Origin: Amaurobius ferox
Lineage: Eukaryota > Arthropoda > Arachnida > Araneae > Amaurobiidae
Length of the DNA: 64,000 nt
NCBI GenBank assembly: GCA_951213105.1
Contig: OX578140.1
Coordinates: forward strand, 120,449,653-120,513,652
Direction: 5' to 3'
Position 1 is the first letter of the stretch, and every line of letters starts with the position of its first letter. The notes beneath the pieces are model-generated. The model saw only the letters and a list, made by a program, of their open reading frames with translations. It made no database searches and was not told the DNA's origin. Shown one piece after another: positions 36,593 to 48,939 of the stretch. The position numbers were made by a program, and so were the translations under genes.

Positions 36593-39500
36593 CCAATCTT
36601 CATCCAATCTGGATTCCTAAGGAACTTTTGCTGTGTATTGTTGGTGAAAGTGAGTGAATGCTTGATTGAAATGGTTCAGGAATAACAATAGATTGAGAAG
36701 CACTTGTACTGTAGGATCTCATTTTGAATAATGTATGAAATTCTAAAGCTTTGCTTTTAAGTGCTATCATTTTTATAAGTTAATGTACTCATGTTCTTGT
36801 TATGTAAAACTTATGTTCTGTAAGGTTGAATAATAAACTTTATTCAATTGTAAATATAATTTACTTCATTTTTAAAATGCAACTGTTAAAAATTTGAGAG
36901 TATATCATACTTTAATGAAATATTTGTATGGGGATTCAGTGTAAAGTTTAAATATTTTTTTTTAAATATTGCAGTGAATGAGGGGTTCAGCAATCCTGTG
37001 ATTAGGCATCATGATTCCAGTGTAGTAAAACAGGTTCTGTGGTCAGTTTCACTCTTGTTAGAGCTGATCCACATTGAATAGTTATGGTTCACTAGCAGTA
37101 AGAAAAAGTGTGCTCATGTGCAAACAATTTTTCTTGTAGCTAGTTTCTTTCTGCTGTGTTGTAAAATTGGGGTTTTTAAAACGTTTTCTTTATTTTCAGA
37201 GGTTTTTTTTTATATTTCAAGTTATGGACTAACTGTCATTATTAGTGTAATAATGCCGTTTTGGTACTGATAAGCCCCCAGATGAGATAACGTGATCAAA
37301 TAATGTTGGTTGCAACTCTGCGAACATAAAGTTTTGGAATGTCTTTTATTGGCAGTTTTTCTGACTGTGAACTCTAGTATTTATCAGATTTTTATCACTT
37401 GGGGATGAGAGAAAAGCCAAATTAATCTTTAAATAAGTGGAATGTATGTTTTTTTTTTTCCAATGCCGTACACCAACTTATCCTTCTCAGCTTCTGTTTA
37501 TTGTTTACAGGAAATTTTTATTGGTTATTGATTATAAAAAAAAGTGTTAGTCGAGTAATTGAAGATTTGGGAAATAAACATATACTACTCCAAAAATCTT
37601 TTTTTTTCGACATTAGCTGCTGACATTGAGTTGGGAAGATAACTAAAATTAAAATCTGGCAGCTGGTGGTCATTGCTTGTATTTGTTTATTTGTCACCTG
37701 GCTGCTTACTATATACATGGAAAACTAAAAATTGTTGCTTGATAGCTGGTGGTTCATTCTTAATAAAAAATCTCTGAAAATTTTGATAATTTTCTTCTGA
37801 ATATATGTATATTATTTATAAATCCTTTCTGAATATTTATTGTAAATCTTAATATTGTTCAATCTCTGAAAATTCTGTGGTATAAATTCATTGATGTCCA
37901 TGGACATCAACATGGTGGGGTATATATGGTGGTCAGTATATTAAAAATAAATTTAACTCATGGTAAAAATAACTTTAGAACATTATTATTACCAAACTAG
38001 AAAATGTGTCCAACATTGCCCGGTATTTAAGATGCAAACTGTTGATTAAAATCACCTTATCTCATGAGATTAGGTCTTCAACACACGAACATTATATATA
38101 TTTTAAAAATTCATGAAAATTCATTTATTAATAATATAAATTCCATTCAAAATTTGTTTGAAAGAAAATTTTTCGATTTTTTTTTTCTAGTGGTTTTAAG
38201 ATGGAAACTCTGTAATAATATTTTTGGTCATTAAAGAACTGACTGATTTATGTGACAAGTGCTCATAAATATAAAATAACTAAAAAACTAATTCAAATAA
38301 AAAAAATAACATTGAGGTGCACCTGTGTACGCTGAGAAGTATCTATGTACCAAATTTCATGGCATTACGATGCTTAGACTTCCCACTACAGTCTGCATAG
38401 ACACACAGACATCTTCTTTTATTATGCAAATATGTTGCTCAAGAAGCTGCATATTATATCAAGGATAAGTATTTCTTGATATTGTTATGGTAATCTAAAC
38501 TACTTTAAATTTTTTTATCCATATTTGTTATGGCAAGCAAGCTTTACATTTATATTTATAAATCCTTTTATATTATGAGCCGACATAGTGGTTGAGTTGC
38601 CAAGACAAGTATATTCTTGTGCTTGCTCGGCTGCTGGATTGTGAATTTGAGTCTTATCTGTGGACATGGATATAGTATTGTTGGGTGTAGTGTGTTTCTC
38701 CTCTGCTTGCACACCAAGACAACATTTTGTGATGGCTAAATGGATCACAATTCTGGCCAATGTATAGGCAAATGACTGAATGTATCAAGTGATATTAAGA
38801 ATGAAATTATGTTAATCTTTTTTCACTATTTGTTAATGAAACAACACTATCTTTGAAAAGAAACCTAATGTAAACAATTAAAATGCATTATTAGTGAAAG
38901 AAAATGTATACTAAATTGGATTTTTTTATTTTGATAAAAGTTAAAGAAAAAGTGGGATATTAAAGAAAAATATGTGTATCATATATATTCTATATCTTAG
39001 TAAAAGAAGATGTTTTTTGTGTGCCTTCTGTAGCAGAAAATCTAAGCTTCAATCATGAAATTTGTTTCAGTTAGTTGAACTCATATGACAGACATCATCA
39101 AGTATTTTTTAAATTCAAATTAGTTTTCAAATTGTTTTATATTGAAGCACAATTTTGAACATTTCATATAAATCAGTTTTTTAGTGATTAAAAGTGTTAT
39201 CACAGAGTTTCCATGTTGATGCCATCGGAAAGATAAAACAACATTCTTTCTAGCAATCTTTGAATCAAATCTGTAGGACAATTTCTTCATATTTATTTAT
39301 TTATTTTTAAACACATCGCAATATATACATGTTTTATTTATTTTTTTTATTTTGCTGCATTATAAATAGGAGGATTAACACACTTTTATAGTTTGGCAAA
39401 AATATGGATGTATATCTTCTAACAAAAAAAAAAAATTTTTTTTTGAATTAGTCTGTTTTCAGATTTTCTGTTGATTTGCAACCAAATGCGTATGAATCAA

Positions 39501-40030
39501 AATTTTAAATTCTGCTCTTTTCCAGTCTCTTGGGTGTTGCTATGGGGAGTAGACATTGTGTACATGCATGGCAAATAGTTGAGCACCACCACATGTGTTG
39601 AAACTAAATGATTTCGATTGAAATGAAAAGGGGAATGATTTTAGTTCAAAACAGGCAATTTGAAAATTGAGAGGGTGTTATCTGTATCATTTATGTAGTG
39701 GGTGTTTATTTAGAACTTGGGTAGCACCGGGTAATTCTTTCTAGTATTATAAATTTCTCCAGATGCTTCTTTTGAAATGTGTGCATAACTTTTGTACAAG
39801 ATCGGTTATAAAAATAATGAAAATAATATAGTATGAATAATGAACAGGTTAAAAGTAATAATTAATTGAAAACCTAACAAAAGTGAGTCATCAATTTCAT
39901 TATAATTTGTTAGATATGTCATTCCATTGTACATACACACACACATGAAAGACAAAGTAATAGTTTTCATTGGAGTCAATATCATAAAGGAAAATACATT
40001 ACTAGGGCACAAATTCCCTCCAATTTTCAA
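36593..40030. other. Spacer with one dispersed-repeat copy
   Basis: No gene recognised. The part at 38089-38435 is a copy of a dispersed repeat listed separately. The 81-codon frame at 38515-38760 on the minus strand has no domain I know and no splice context. Confidence 0.4.
38089..38435 (+). repeat. Dispersed repeat family R1, copy 1
   Basis: Shares AAGATGGAAACTCTGTxATAAT, GAGGTGCACCT, a 19-base TGTACCAAATTTCATGxC box, ACACACAGACATCTTCTTTT and TTATG with the copies at 58018-58400 and 61905-62262, all in the same orientation. Type unknown. Confidence 0.75.
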
Positions 40031-40039
40031 ATTGAAGCA

Positions 40040-40690
40040 AATCAGAATGCTTAGAAACTATGTACAAACTTAGCCTGACCCTTAAATCTCGCATGTAGAT
40101 TTACGATAAGCAGTCTAAGTGGTAGCTTGGGACCCCTCAGACAGTAGATCTGATGCTGCAAAACTTTTCAACAATAATCTAGTGGACCTAAATTTATTAA
40201 AACTGAGTAAAAGCTCAAGCTGGCCCAAAACTTCACATGTGTATTTACCGTCGGTGACTGCGACTCGATGCTAAGAAACCATTTAACAGAAATCTGGGGA
40301 TACGAATTTTTTAAAATTAAATGCAAACTTGATGCATTCAAAAGTATCGTGATAATCCCTAGGACAGTAAATATGATGCTGAGAAACAATCAAACAGAAA
40401 TCGGAAGACCCACATTTTTTTAAGGCTAAGTGCAAAACTGGCCCGGTAGGACACTTCACATGAGGATTTTCGATAGGCAGTTCGTTGCTTCAAAAGTTTT
40501 CAAATGAAATTTGGGGGCATGAATAGTACGAACCCAATCTGGCCTGAAACTTCTATGATAGGTGGACTAAGTACTTAGGATCTAAGATTGCTTAGATCCC
40601 CCAAGACCTGATGCAAATAAACATTTTAACTAAAATCCTGCAGACCTGTGTTTTTGTTGAACTAAGTGCAAACCCAGCTCTGCACCTCAC
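40040..40690. repeat. Degenerate tandem repeat, about 107-127-bp units
   Basis: Five or more diverged units; a box of the form AATCxGGxGAxCxxAATTTTT recurs near 40171, 40291, 40398, 40508 and 40635, with CTGGCCC...ACTTCACATG between boxes. Confidence 0.65.
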
Positions 40691-42231
40691 ATGATTATAG
40701 TAACAGTCACAGGTAGGTAAACAATCACAGGCATAACTTTGATATAGTATATATACATAATTATTGTCCGCTGAATTTTAAGTTTATTAGGTTAATTAAG
40801 TTTATTAGCAAAACTATATTACTATTTCAGTTGTATTCACAAGACATTTATAGGGGTAGGGAGACAGTTTAACAGAGAATTTATTTAAAAAGTTAAAAAC
40901 ACATCACTCAATTAGTTAGATTGACTCTATGTCCTCAAATGACAGAATATTTTTTTTTCAAATGCACCTGACAATAAGAGGATTATAGGATTATTTACCA
41001 CTCCTTTCCCACCATACAATTGTATCAAGAATGTAAGAGTGCCTATGCCTCACCTACCCAAATTTATGTCTACCGAGATTTATGCCTCACCTACCCAAAT
41101 TTCACATAAAGACTTCTGAACTTCACCAAATAGCACTAAATCCAGTAAAATTTGTTCGATTTAGAATTAAAAAAAAAAAAAAAGTCTATCAAAATCAGAG
41201 AGGCTAAATTGGTGCTCATTCGCACATTTTGACATTGAAGTGACTCAAGAAGAGATCTACACTTCGAAAATTTGATTTTTCGTTAAAACATATTTCATGT
41301 ACTATTTTTAATCAGCACATTTGTTTTTATATTTGTCTTAGATAATTTTTTATTATTTAAATGTATTTTTATCTCTCATTTGTTTATTAATTTTATATTA
41401 TACCTAGTTCATGTATGATATGCATTAATCAAAAATTGGAAGATTTATATGTACCAAGCATATAAAAAGCACACTGAAAAAAGTAATTTGATTGTAATTT
41501 GGATTCGAAGCAAATTAAATGTTAATAAGCAATAATCTTGTCTTTTTATATTTATCTAACAAGCAAAATTAAAATATCAAATGGTATTATTTTTCAATAA
41601 AACTATAAAGTTAAGGTAATTGTATATTATTTTTGTCTAAATTACTTTATTTTTTTGAAAACTTGTGTTTAAATAACCTACTTAAAAAAGCTACATATAA
41701 AATAACTACTTTTATAATATTGTTTAACATATTTACTTTATGATTTATTTTTGCTTTTCAAAAATAAAGTTAAAAAAATTGAAAATGTTCCCATAGTCTG
41801 ACCATGCTGAAAATCAGTAGGTCTCTGATATTCATTAAGTGAAATAATTGTGATGAAAAGGGTGACAATAGAATGAGAGTGACAGTCGAGCAAAACAAAT
41901 TATAATGAGAACAAGAGCAATATAGATTAAAATATTATTGCTGTTTTTCCTTTTAATGTGTAATATGATCATATAATTGCCTGTGCTTAAGGATGGTTAC
42001 TACTTTTAGTTAATTGTTTGAGATGTGTAACATTTTATTTTATTTCAACATGAAAATACATCTTGAGCAGAGAATAAATATATTGTCTGTCAAGTGATAA
42101 ATGTTTAAAATACTTATTTCCATACTTAAAATTTTTAATAGCGTTGCAAGTCTTTTAAAAATTAAATCCATTTTATTATAAAATTTATGTAGAAATTAAT
42201 ATTTGTCTATTACATTTTACTTTATTTTCAG
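40691..42231. other. Intron-like spacer
   Basis: No gene seen. It ends in the acceptor TACTTTATTTTCAG of exon D. Confidence 0.4.
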
Positions 42232-42494
42232 ATGTACAAAGTTATACTACTTTATATACATCTGTTAAGAGACATCATGCTGATAAGACTTTTATGGAAT
42301 TTTTGTGCTCTCAGTGTGATTATGTCTCATACAATACTACAAACATTAAGAGACATGTTCGCTTACATACTGGTGAACGCCCTTTCAAATGCCAAGTGTG
42401 TAGCAAAAGTTTTAATGAGAAAGGAAATCTAAAGAAGCATTATGCTGTCCATAAGAATATTTTTCTTGAAGAAAAATTTAAATCATTATTTTAG
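42232..42494 (+). CDS. Alternative terminal exon D: paired C2H2 zinc fingers
   Basis: Acceptor TTTTACTTTATTTTCAG/AT, same phase as the other exons; an ATG at 42294 is internal and not the start. The lead reads V-Q-S-Y-T-T-L-Y-T-S-V-K-R-H. Finger 1 is CSQC-x12-HVRLH, the linker the canonical TGERPFK, and finger 2 CQVC-x12-HYAVH with helix residues E, G, N, K. The C-terminus is about 14 residues long and ends at TAG (42492). It is the closest intact relative of exon C. It is the best preserved member, with canonical finger 2 and linker, and is likely used. Confidence 0.9.
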
Positions 42495-43149
42495 GATTTG
42501 TGAGTACTATATGTTAAGTTTGCTGTTCTTTATGTGTTACTTTAAGTATATTTCTTAATACTGGATAAAAATGTTCTCTAACTGCTGTTTAAAAACACCT
42601 GCGGATAAAAATCTACGTTAGTGAAGCAGCATAAATGTAAAAGTATCAACTGATTTCTGTGGCAAAACAAGCATCCATCTTTAGGGTAAGAGTGTCATAG
42701 AGCTAAAGCAGGAAATTGTCTGTCATTAGAAACTTAGAATTATGCGAGTTGTGTGATTGAACAGAAAACTATTCCTGTAATTTAGAAAAAAGGTTTTCTC
42801 TAACCAAAAGCTATAAAAATTAAATAAAAATATACTGAAGAATATTAAAACAGCATGGAGGAGTAATAGAAAAATGACATTTGGTCAAAATACTGAAAAA
42901 AGTAACAAATTAGACAAGACTACAAATTTAAGTAACATTAGAAATAAAAATAAGATCAGTTGCATGTAAAGGAAAGGATAGGTTTAAAAAACTGAATTAG
43001 CTAACTACATTTGGAAAAGAAAATCGGATCATTTACATATAAAGTAAAGAACATGTTTTAGAAACTAAACTAGCCAAATACCCATTGAAAATCAACAGTC
43101 TCGCAATAAGCAACCCCTGAATATTGTTATTTTTAAAATAATTTGCATT
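42495..43149. other. 3' flank of exon D
   Basis: Probable 3' UTR and spacer; 42602-42740 resembles the flank of exon C. Confidence 0.4.
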
Positions 43150-44345
43150 TTACATTTATTCGGCAAATTGAATATTTTGTGTGCGGAACCCCCTAAAGAA
43201 GAAAATATTGTAAATTTTATATTTTGCATGTCTTCCTTTCGAAGTATCTACCAGTACACCAAATTAAAGTCTATCTCATCCCAAAGCATACTATTTTATC
43301 TCCCCTTTCGAACGTTTTTCTGTGGAGCACACCCATAAATGAACATTTTTGAAAAACTGTTCGCCTTGGGTTTCTTATCAGATGATTGGTCCATATACCA
43401 AATATCAAGCCTCTATGACATTTAAAAAGAAGCATGTCTCATTTATTCCGAAAATCGAACATATTGGTGATCAGTACCCCCTAAAGTTGCAAATATTGGA
43501 AATTTGAAATTGCACATTTTCTTCCTTTCAAACTATCTACCACTACACCAAATTTGATGTCTCTATCCTATCGCGAAGCATGTTTTTCTTTCTTCGAACA
43601 TTTTTCTGTGTTGCACCTCCTTAAATGATCATTTTTGAAAAACTGTAATAATCTTAGGGGTTTTTGATCAAATGATTTCCCCATATACTGAATTTCAAGC
43701 CTCTATCATTGTAAAGGAGGCATTTTTCATTTGTTCGTCAAATTGAACATTTTAGTGTGCGGCACCCCTACAATAGCAAATGTTGGAAAACTGAAATTGC
43801 ACACTTTCTTCCTTTCTAACTATCTACCCGTAGACCAAATTTCAAATCTCTGTCTCATCCCGAAGTATGTTTTCTTTTCAATTCACCTTTTGAATGTTTT
43901 CCACTGGAGTACCCCCCCTTAAACGAACATTTTTGAAAAACTATATTCGTCTTGGGTGTTTTCATCAAATTATTAGTCCATATACCTAATTTTAAGCAAC
44001 TATCAAATTTTAAAGGAGCCGTTTCTTATTTATTCGGTAAATCGAATATTTTTGTGTGCGGCACCCCTTTAAGTAGAAAATATTAGAAATTTGAAATTGC
44101 ACACTTTCTTCCTTTCGAACAATTTACCAATGCACCAAATTTGAAGTCTCTATCTTATGGCAAAGTATGCTTTCCTATCATTTCACTATTCGAACGTTTT
44201 GGTGTGAAGCACCCCCCTCTCTAGAGAACATTTTTGAAGAATTAGATTTTTCCAGGGGTTTTTATCAAACAATCGAGCCGTGTACCAAATTGCAAGTCTC
44301 TGTCTATTTGGGAAGTGCCTAAAAAAAAGCGTGACAGACAGACGG
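43150..44345 (+). repeat. Tandem array, about 290-bp units (opposite orientation to 17140-18890)
   Basis: Four units; a TTCGxxAAATxGAACATTTT-type block recurs at about 43158, 43440, 43728 and 44026. Each is followed by GGCACCCC, CACTTTCTTCCTTTC, ATCTACCxxTxxACCAAATTT and GAACATTTTTGAAAAACT. The array ends with GACAGACAGACGGAC near 44335. Confidence 0.8.
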
Positions 44346-44707
44346 ACACTTGACAATTAGTATATATAGATTATCTAACTGCACTTGGAAAGGAAAATCA
44401 GATCAGTTACATATAAAGGAAAGAATATGTTTTAGAAACTAAATTAGCTAATTATACTTAGAAAGGAAAATCAGATCAGTTACATATAAAGAAAAAAATA
44501 TGTTTCAAAAACTAAATAAAGTGACTTCACTCAGAAGTAGAAACAGGATAGTTGTATATAAAAGAAATAGGAAGTTCTTTTTCTCTCCAGTGATTTGGGC
44601 AAATGTTTTTAATTTTTTTTGTTCTTTTACCCTGTTTCATCCCCTTGTTCATTCATTGTTTTTGTAGTTTTCAGTATAAATTTTTTTTTTCTGAGTCTCA
44701 TGAGCAG

Positions 44708-44806
44708 TTTGTAGATATGAGGAAAATGCTAAAAAAATTAAAATAGCTTTAGCTAAACAACTTCAGATATGCAGACTTAATGAGGAAAAGGCAAAAGTGG
44801 TTAATG
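44708..44806 (+). CDS. Candidate internal exon, phase 1-1
   Basis: The boundaries are inferred: a long T tract and CATGAGCAG acceptor before 44708, and a strong donor AATG/GTATGT after 44806. The 99-base interval is open in the frame that begins with two bases completing a codon. It reads CRYEENAKKIKIALAKQLQI, then CRLNEEKAKVVN, and ends with a single G. This charged, helix-prone composition is unlike the AT-driven frames around it. Joined to any finger exon (all start with AT) the junction codon would be GAT, Asp. It could be an exon shared with exon E downstream, an exon of an unrelated gene, or chance. Exons A-D lie upstream, so it cannot be constant for the whole array unless the splicing is unusual. 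I do not recognise the protein family. Confidence 0.35.
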
Positions 44807-47800
44807 GTATGTGTTTGAAACAGTTTTCATTGTTTTTCTTAAAACAGTTTTAGTTTAAATTTTATAAAGTTTTTATAATAAACTGATCAGGAAACTATGA
44901 TATATGTTTTGTAATTTTTTATTTATTTATTATTTTTAATACACAAATTTGTTTTAGGTTCATATATTTCAATAATGTTTGATTTTATTTGTATTGTAAG
45001 CTGTGAATTTTTGCTTTTATTATGTTTGACATATTTATAAGATGTGCATTTTTGAATACTTTATACTTTTGAAATTGATACAAGTTACTGAATATGTTTG
45101 TGATATTGTATTAATTGTAATATTTTAGCACACATAAAAATTGTTATATTAAAAAATGTTTTTTTTCTGAAGTTATTTCACCTAATGGCTGTGAAAATTA
45201 AATTTTGAAGTAAAGTCATCAAAATAAATAATTTTGAAAATCATGCTGAAATTTTCACTAGTACGTTTTCTGACTGTATTTTAAATTTTGCAAAAATTCA
45301 AATTAAATGAAGTTTATTTTAACCAAGAAGACATTTATTTTAATGTACCAGGTGCAAAAATAGAAAAAAAAATTGCATACATGCTTTGTTGTACTGTATC
45401 GATTTACATTTTGTGTTATTTTTTCCAAATTATGTTGAAATGTTCCCAAGCTTATAAAGCAGGGATCACATTCTACTTAAAATTCCCAATTTTCCTTATT
45501 TTTTTAAGCTTCCCTTAAATTCCTAAAATTGTATCTAATTTTTTTTTAACGCTTTACAACATAGTTTTTTTTTTTTATCATTCTAGCATTTTGTTTATTA
45601 AAACAGTGATAAAAATAGCATATTTTTCTCAACAAAAATGGTGTAAAGTGTCAGCCACAGTACAATTAATGTTTCTCAATAGATGAACCGAATAGCTTTC
45701 CCCACCCATGGGCTGTTTTGATTAAATATGTCGTACACAAGATTGCAGAAATGTGCGAAACATCTTGAAGTCAGTTACTGCATAAATGTTAGTAGTGACC
45801 GTATCCTTACATTTTTGCCTATGTTATATCTCATGGTCTATCAAATTTCTTTTAACGCTAAAAGGAAAGCACATAGTTTGAATAAACTTGCATTCAGATC
45901 ATTAATTGTCTAAGACAATGATACAACATGGAGGTGTTGTTAATGTACTATAATTTAAGCTTTATTATAGAGGGTTTTTTATATCTTGTTTTCTCTTGTA
46001 TATACAAGTAGGAAATTCACAATAAATAAGCATTTTATAGTTTTATGCTTCATTTACAGTAAAAATATTGTTTCAACTTAGAAGTGCTTAAATCTTGTGA
46101 TAGCTATTTTAACTATTCTTTTATAAGAAGTAAGTGAATTATTAAATATGAAAGCAATACACATGTTGATCTGTAATTTTTCCTTAAAAGAACCAATTCT
46201 GTTTTTATTTAAACAAAAGGGGTAATTAAATAGTACAAATAATAGTTATATAGGGAAAATAAAATGCTAAAATTTTTATAAACTTTTGCAAAAAATTCTT
46301 TGATTTCCTATCTAAGATTTTCAGAAAACATGCTATGATCCCTGAGAAAGATAAAACATTTATGCATGTTTAAAATTATGCTTTGCAAACTTTTATTCAA
46401 AGTATTTCAACTGAGTTGAACAATGTGTTTTTAAACATGATTGTTTATTTCCTCTAATCTTGCTGTTTTGTTGAAATATACAATACTTTTTGATTTATTT
46501 GCATCTGCATTATTTATTTCAAATTTGTTTTGTCTTTCTACTCATTTTATTATAAAATAAAAATGCTGACCCATGAAATGCAGTAATTCCCAACCTGTTT
46601 AGGTCACCAACACTATTATGAATATGATTTTGCACTTGTGTCACCCTTTTGTTTTTTCCAAGGTATTTGGTTTATTTTTCAATTAGCTTTTGGGATCGAA
46701 ATGCCAAATAGAGCAAGAGTACTGGATTGGCCATCTAATTATTTTTTTATTTATGTTTATGTAAGACAGCATCACATAATTGTTTCTTCAACAGATTGTC
46801 ACAAGTGTAATACATTTTATTTCTGAAATATCATTTTACTTTTAAAAATATATTTTTTCTCCAAACTTCGTGGCTGTCCTGGAGAATCATTCGGCACCTT
46901 TTGATACTGTAACATACTGGTTCAGAATCTCCGACATAATGGATGACATTGACCATTGAAACATAAGGAGTAAAACTGTAGAACTCGGGTCAATCCTTTG
47001 CTTAGTCTTGATGAGATGTGTATGCTATACTTTTACTCTTTTCCTGCATGAAGTATAAATATAGTGCAATTTCTCTTAGAAATTCTTATAAAACTGGTAT
47101 GCCTTTTCTGAAAGCATAACTTTATCAGGGCTTTCACTATTAAAAAGTTTCTTTTTCATGTAAAGATATTTAGCATTTAGAATTTTATTCATAAAAATTC
47201 TAAAAACAGTAAAATTTAAAAGAACACTATATTATAAATCTCTTAAAAGTGCATCTCCTAAAAGTGCAGCATCTAAAAGTGCATTTAAAATGCATTTCAA
47301 TTCAGAATTTTTTTTTAGTTTTTATTAAAAATTCACTAATGCTATTTGTAAGTAATGATTTCTCTTTATCCCAATTTCTTAATTCTGTCAAAATCTGCCA
47401 GCCCTTCATTGGTTGAGTGAATATTTAAAATTTTAGAAAAGTAATATTTCATATATTTTTTTTTGTATAATAATTTAGAATATTTGCAATATATTTTTGC
47501 TCTAAAAAGTATTCTAGCTACCACATTCTATTCATTATTCACTCTTGTATCCCAATGCATTAAGATGTTAAATACAGTGACTATATAATTGAAGTTTCAT
47601 ACAGTACTATGACATTAGAAGCGTCCATTTCTATTCATATTTAATTACAAATTATTTAATTTTTGACAACCAAAACTTTCATTTTGTCAAGATATGTTTC
47701 TGTGTTAATCTCTATTTTTTCGTGATATTAATTTCTCATATCAATGTTTTATTTTATTGGTAAACATTTGGCATTTTTAAATTTATTTTTAATAAAAACT

Positions 47801-47835
47801 ATTTAAAACAATTATTAAAAAATTACATATTCCAA

Positions 47836-47838
<3 letters not shown>
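44807..47838. other. AT-rich spacer
   Basis: No gene seen. 46583-46830 resembles a small dispersed repeat (AGTAATTCCCAACCTGTTTA) related to 34197-34240. A 76-codon frame at 45288 is hydrophobic and uncalled. Confidence 0.4.
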
Positions 47839-47872
<34 letters not shown>

Positions 47873-47894
47873 TATATATATATATATATATATG

Positions 47895-47974
<80 letters not shown>
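47839..47974. repeat. AT microsatellite, about 130 bp
   Basis: TA run with CA and TG interruptions, the longest in the window. Confidence 0.95.
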
Positions 47975-48329
47975 GAATGAAATTTTATTTTGAATGTCGG
48001 AGTCTGTAATTTTTACTGACTCCAAATTTAACTTTGACTCCGCAGGTTCAACTCCATAGTTCTGCTTGACTCCTGTGTTGTCAAGAAAGGGTGCTTTTCT
48101 TGGTGGTTTTTCTAAGGGAAACTGTACCATGTTTACATATAAATTACGAAAACTGTAAACCAAGAGCTTAGACCCCCTCTTCCCATGGTCAAAATGAAAG
48201 CACCTTTAATATTAATAGAAACTCATACTGTTACTGAATTATTTGAAGTCACCATTTTGTAGTGGGGCTTATTCTCATGACATCACAATGGGTGTTCAAT
48301 TGTGAACATTGTTACATTCTTTACAATTG
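47975..48329. other. Spacer, nothing recognised
   Basis: AT-rich to moderately mixed sequence without a recognised feature. Confidence 0.35.
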
Positions 48330-48711
48330 GCCAATGGCCCTACCGTGCTGAAAACACCGGTTCTCATTAGATCACCGAAGTCAAGCAGCATTGGGCATGG
48401 TTAGTACTTGGGTGGGTCCACCTGGGAACACCGCATGCTGTTGGCACATTTCGGGCGTGGTAGCCCGGTGGTTTGCGTGCTGGATTTGCACGCTGCCACA
48501 ACTGCCGCCGTGTTCATGCAGAGTACGATCACGTTAAACATGTGGGTCCTTAAGTCCTTCAGAGAGGTTGGTGGTAGGGGAAGGAGGGTACGGTCCCTGT
48601 GGATGCCTCCCCCACTGGGTTCCGGTCTAAATTGGGTGGCACTTTCTGCCCGTCCAAACAGTAACCTTACACCTTTCTGGTAGGTCGGACTGTGTGCGTC
48701 TCAACAACAAC
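48330..48711 (+). mobile_element. SINE with 5S rRNA-derived head, full length
   Basis: 5S-like head at 48330-48446: GTGCTGAAAACACCGGTTCT, GATCACCGAAGTCAAGCAGC, GGTTAGTACTTGGGTGGGT, CCTGGGAACACCGC. It is followed by a tRNA-like start at 48452-48500 (GGGCGTGGTAGCCCGGTGG), the body, and a tail, CAACAACAACA. A likely 13-bp target-site duplication (ATTCTTTACAATT at 48316-48328 against ATGCTTTACCATT at 48712-48724, two mismatches) fits an older insertion than the pair near 20.4 kb. The long open frame over it is incidental. The 5S part is not a functional rRNA gene. Confidence 0.92.
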
Positions 48712-48939
48712 ATGCTTTACCATTAAAAAATATTTTGCACAGTCGATTTTTTGAAATTAAGTTTGAATAGTTAAGTATTTTTTTTGAGTAGCGTAAAGCA
48801 ATAAAGTTCATTTTACACAAAGTTTTGCGACATTTATGGGTTACTGTGTGTGTGTGTGAAATGTGAACATTCATGAAAGTGAAAATGAAAAGTATGAATA
48901 GATCTTCTCATTATCCAAAATTGTGTGAAGTCAGAAATA

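Noticed and set aside
48330..48446. A functional 5S rRNA gene
   Set aside because: The 5S sequence runs directly into SINE body, carries several changes and lacks a T-run terminator at its end; the same arrangement is seen at 20641-20758.
48408..48683. 91-codon open frame with a near-identical partner at 20402-20677
   Set aside because: Both are readings through the SINE; the similarity reflects the repeat, not a gene family.
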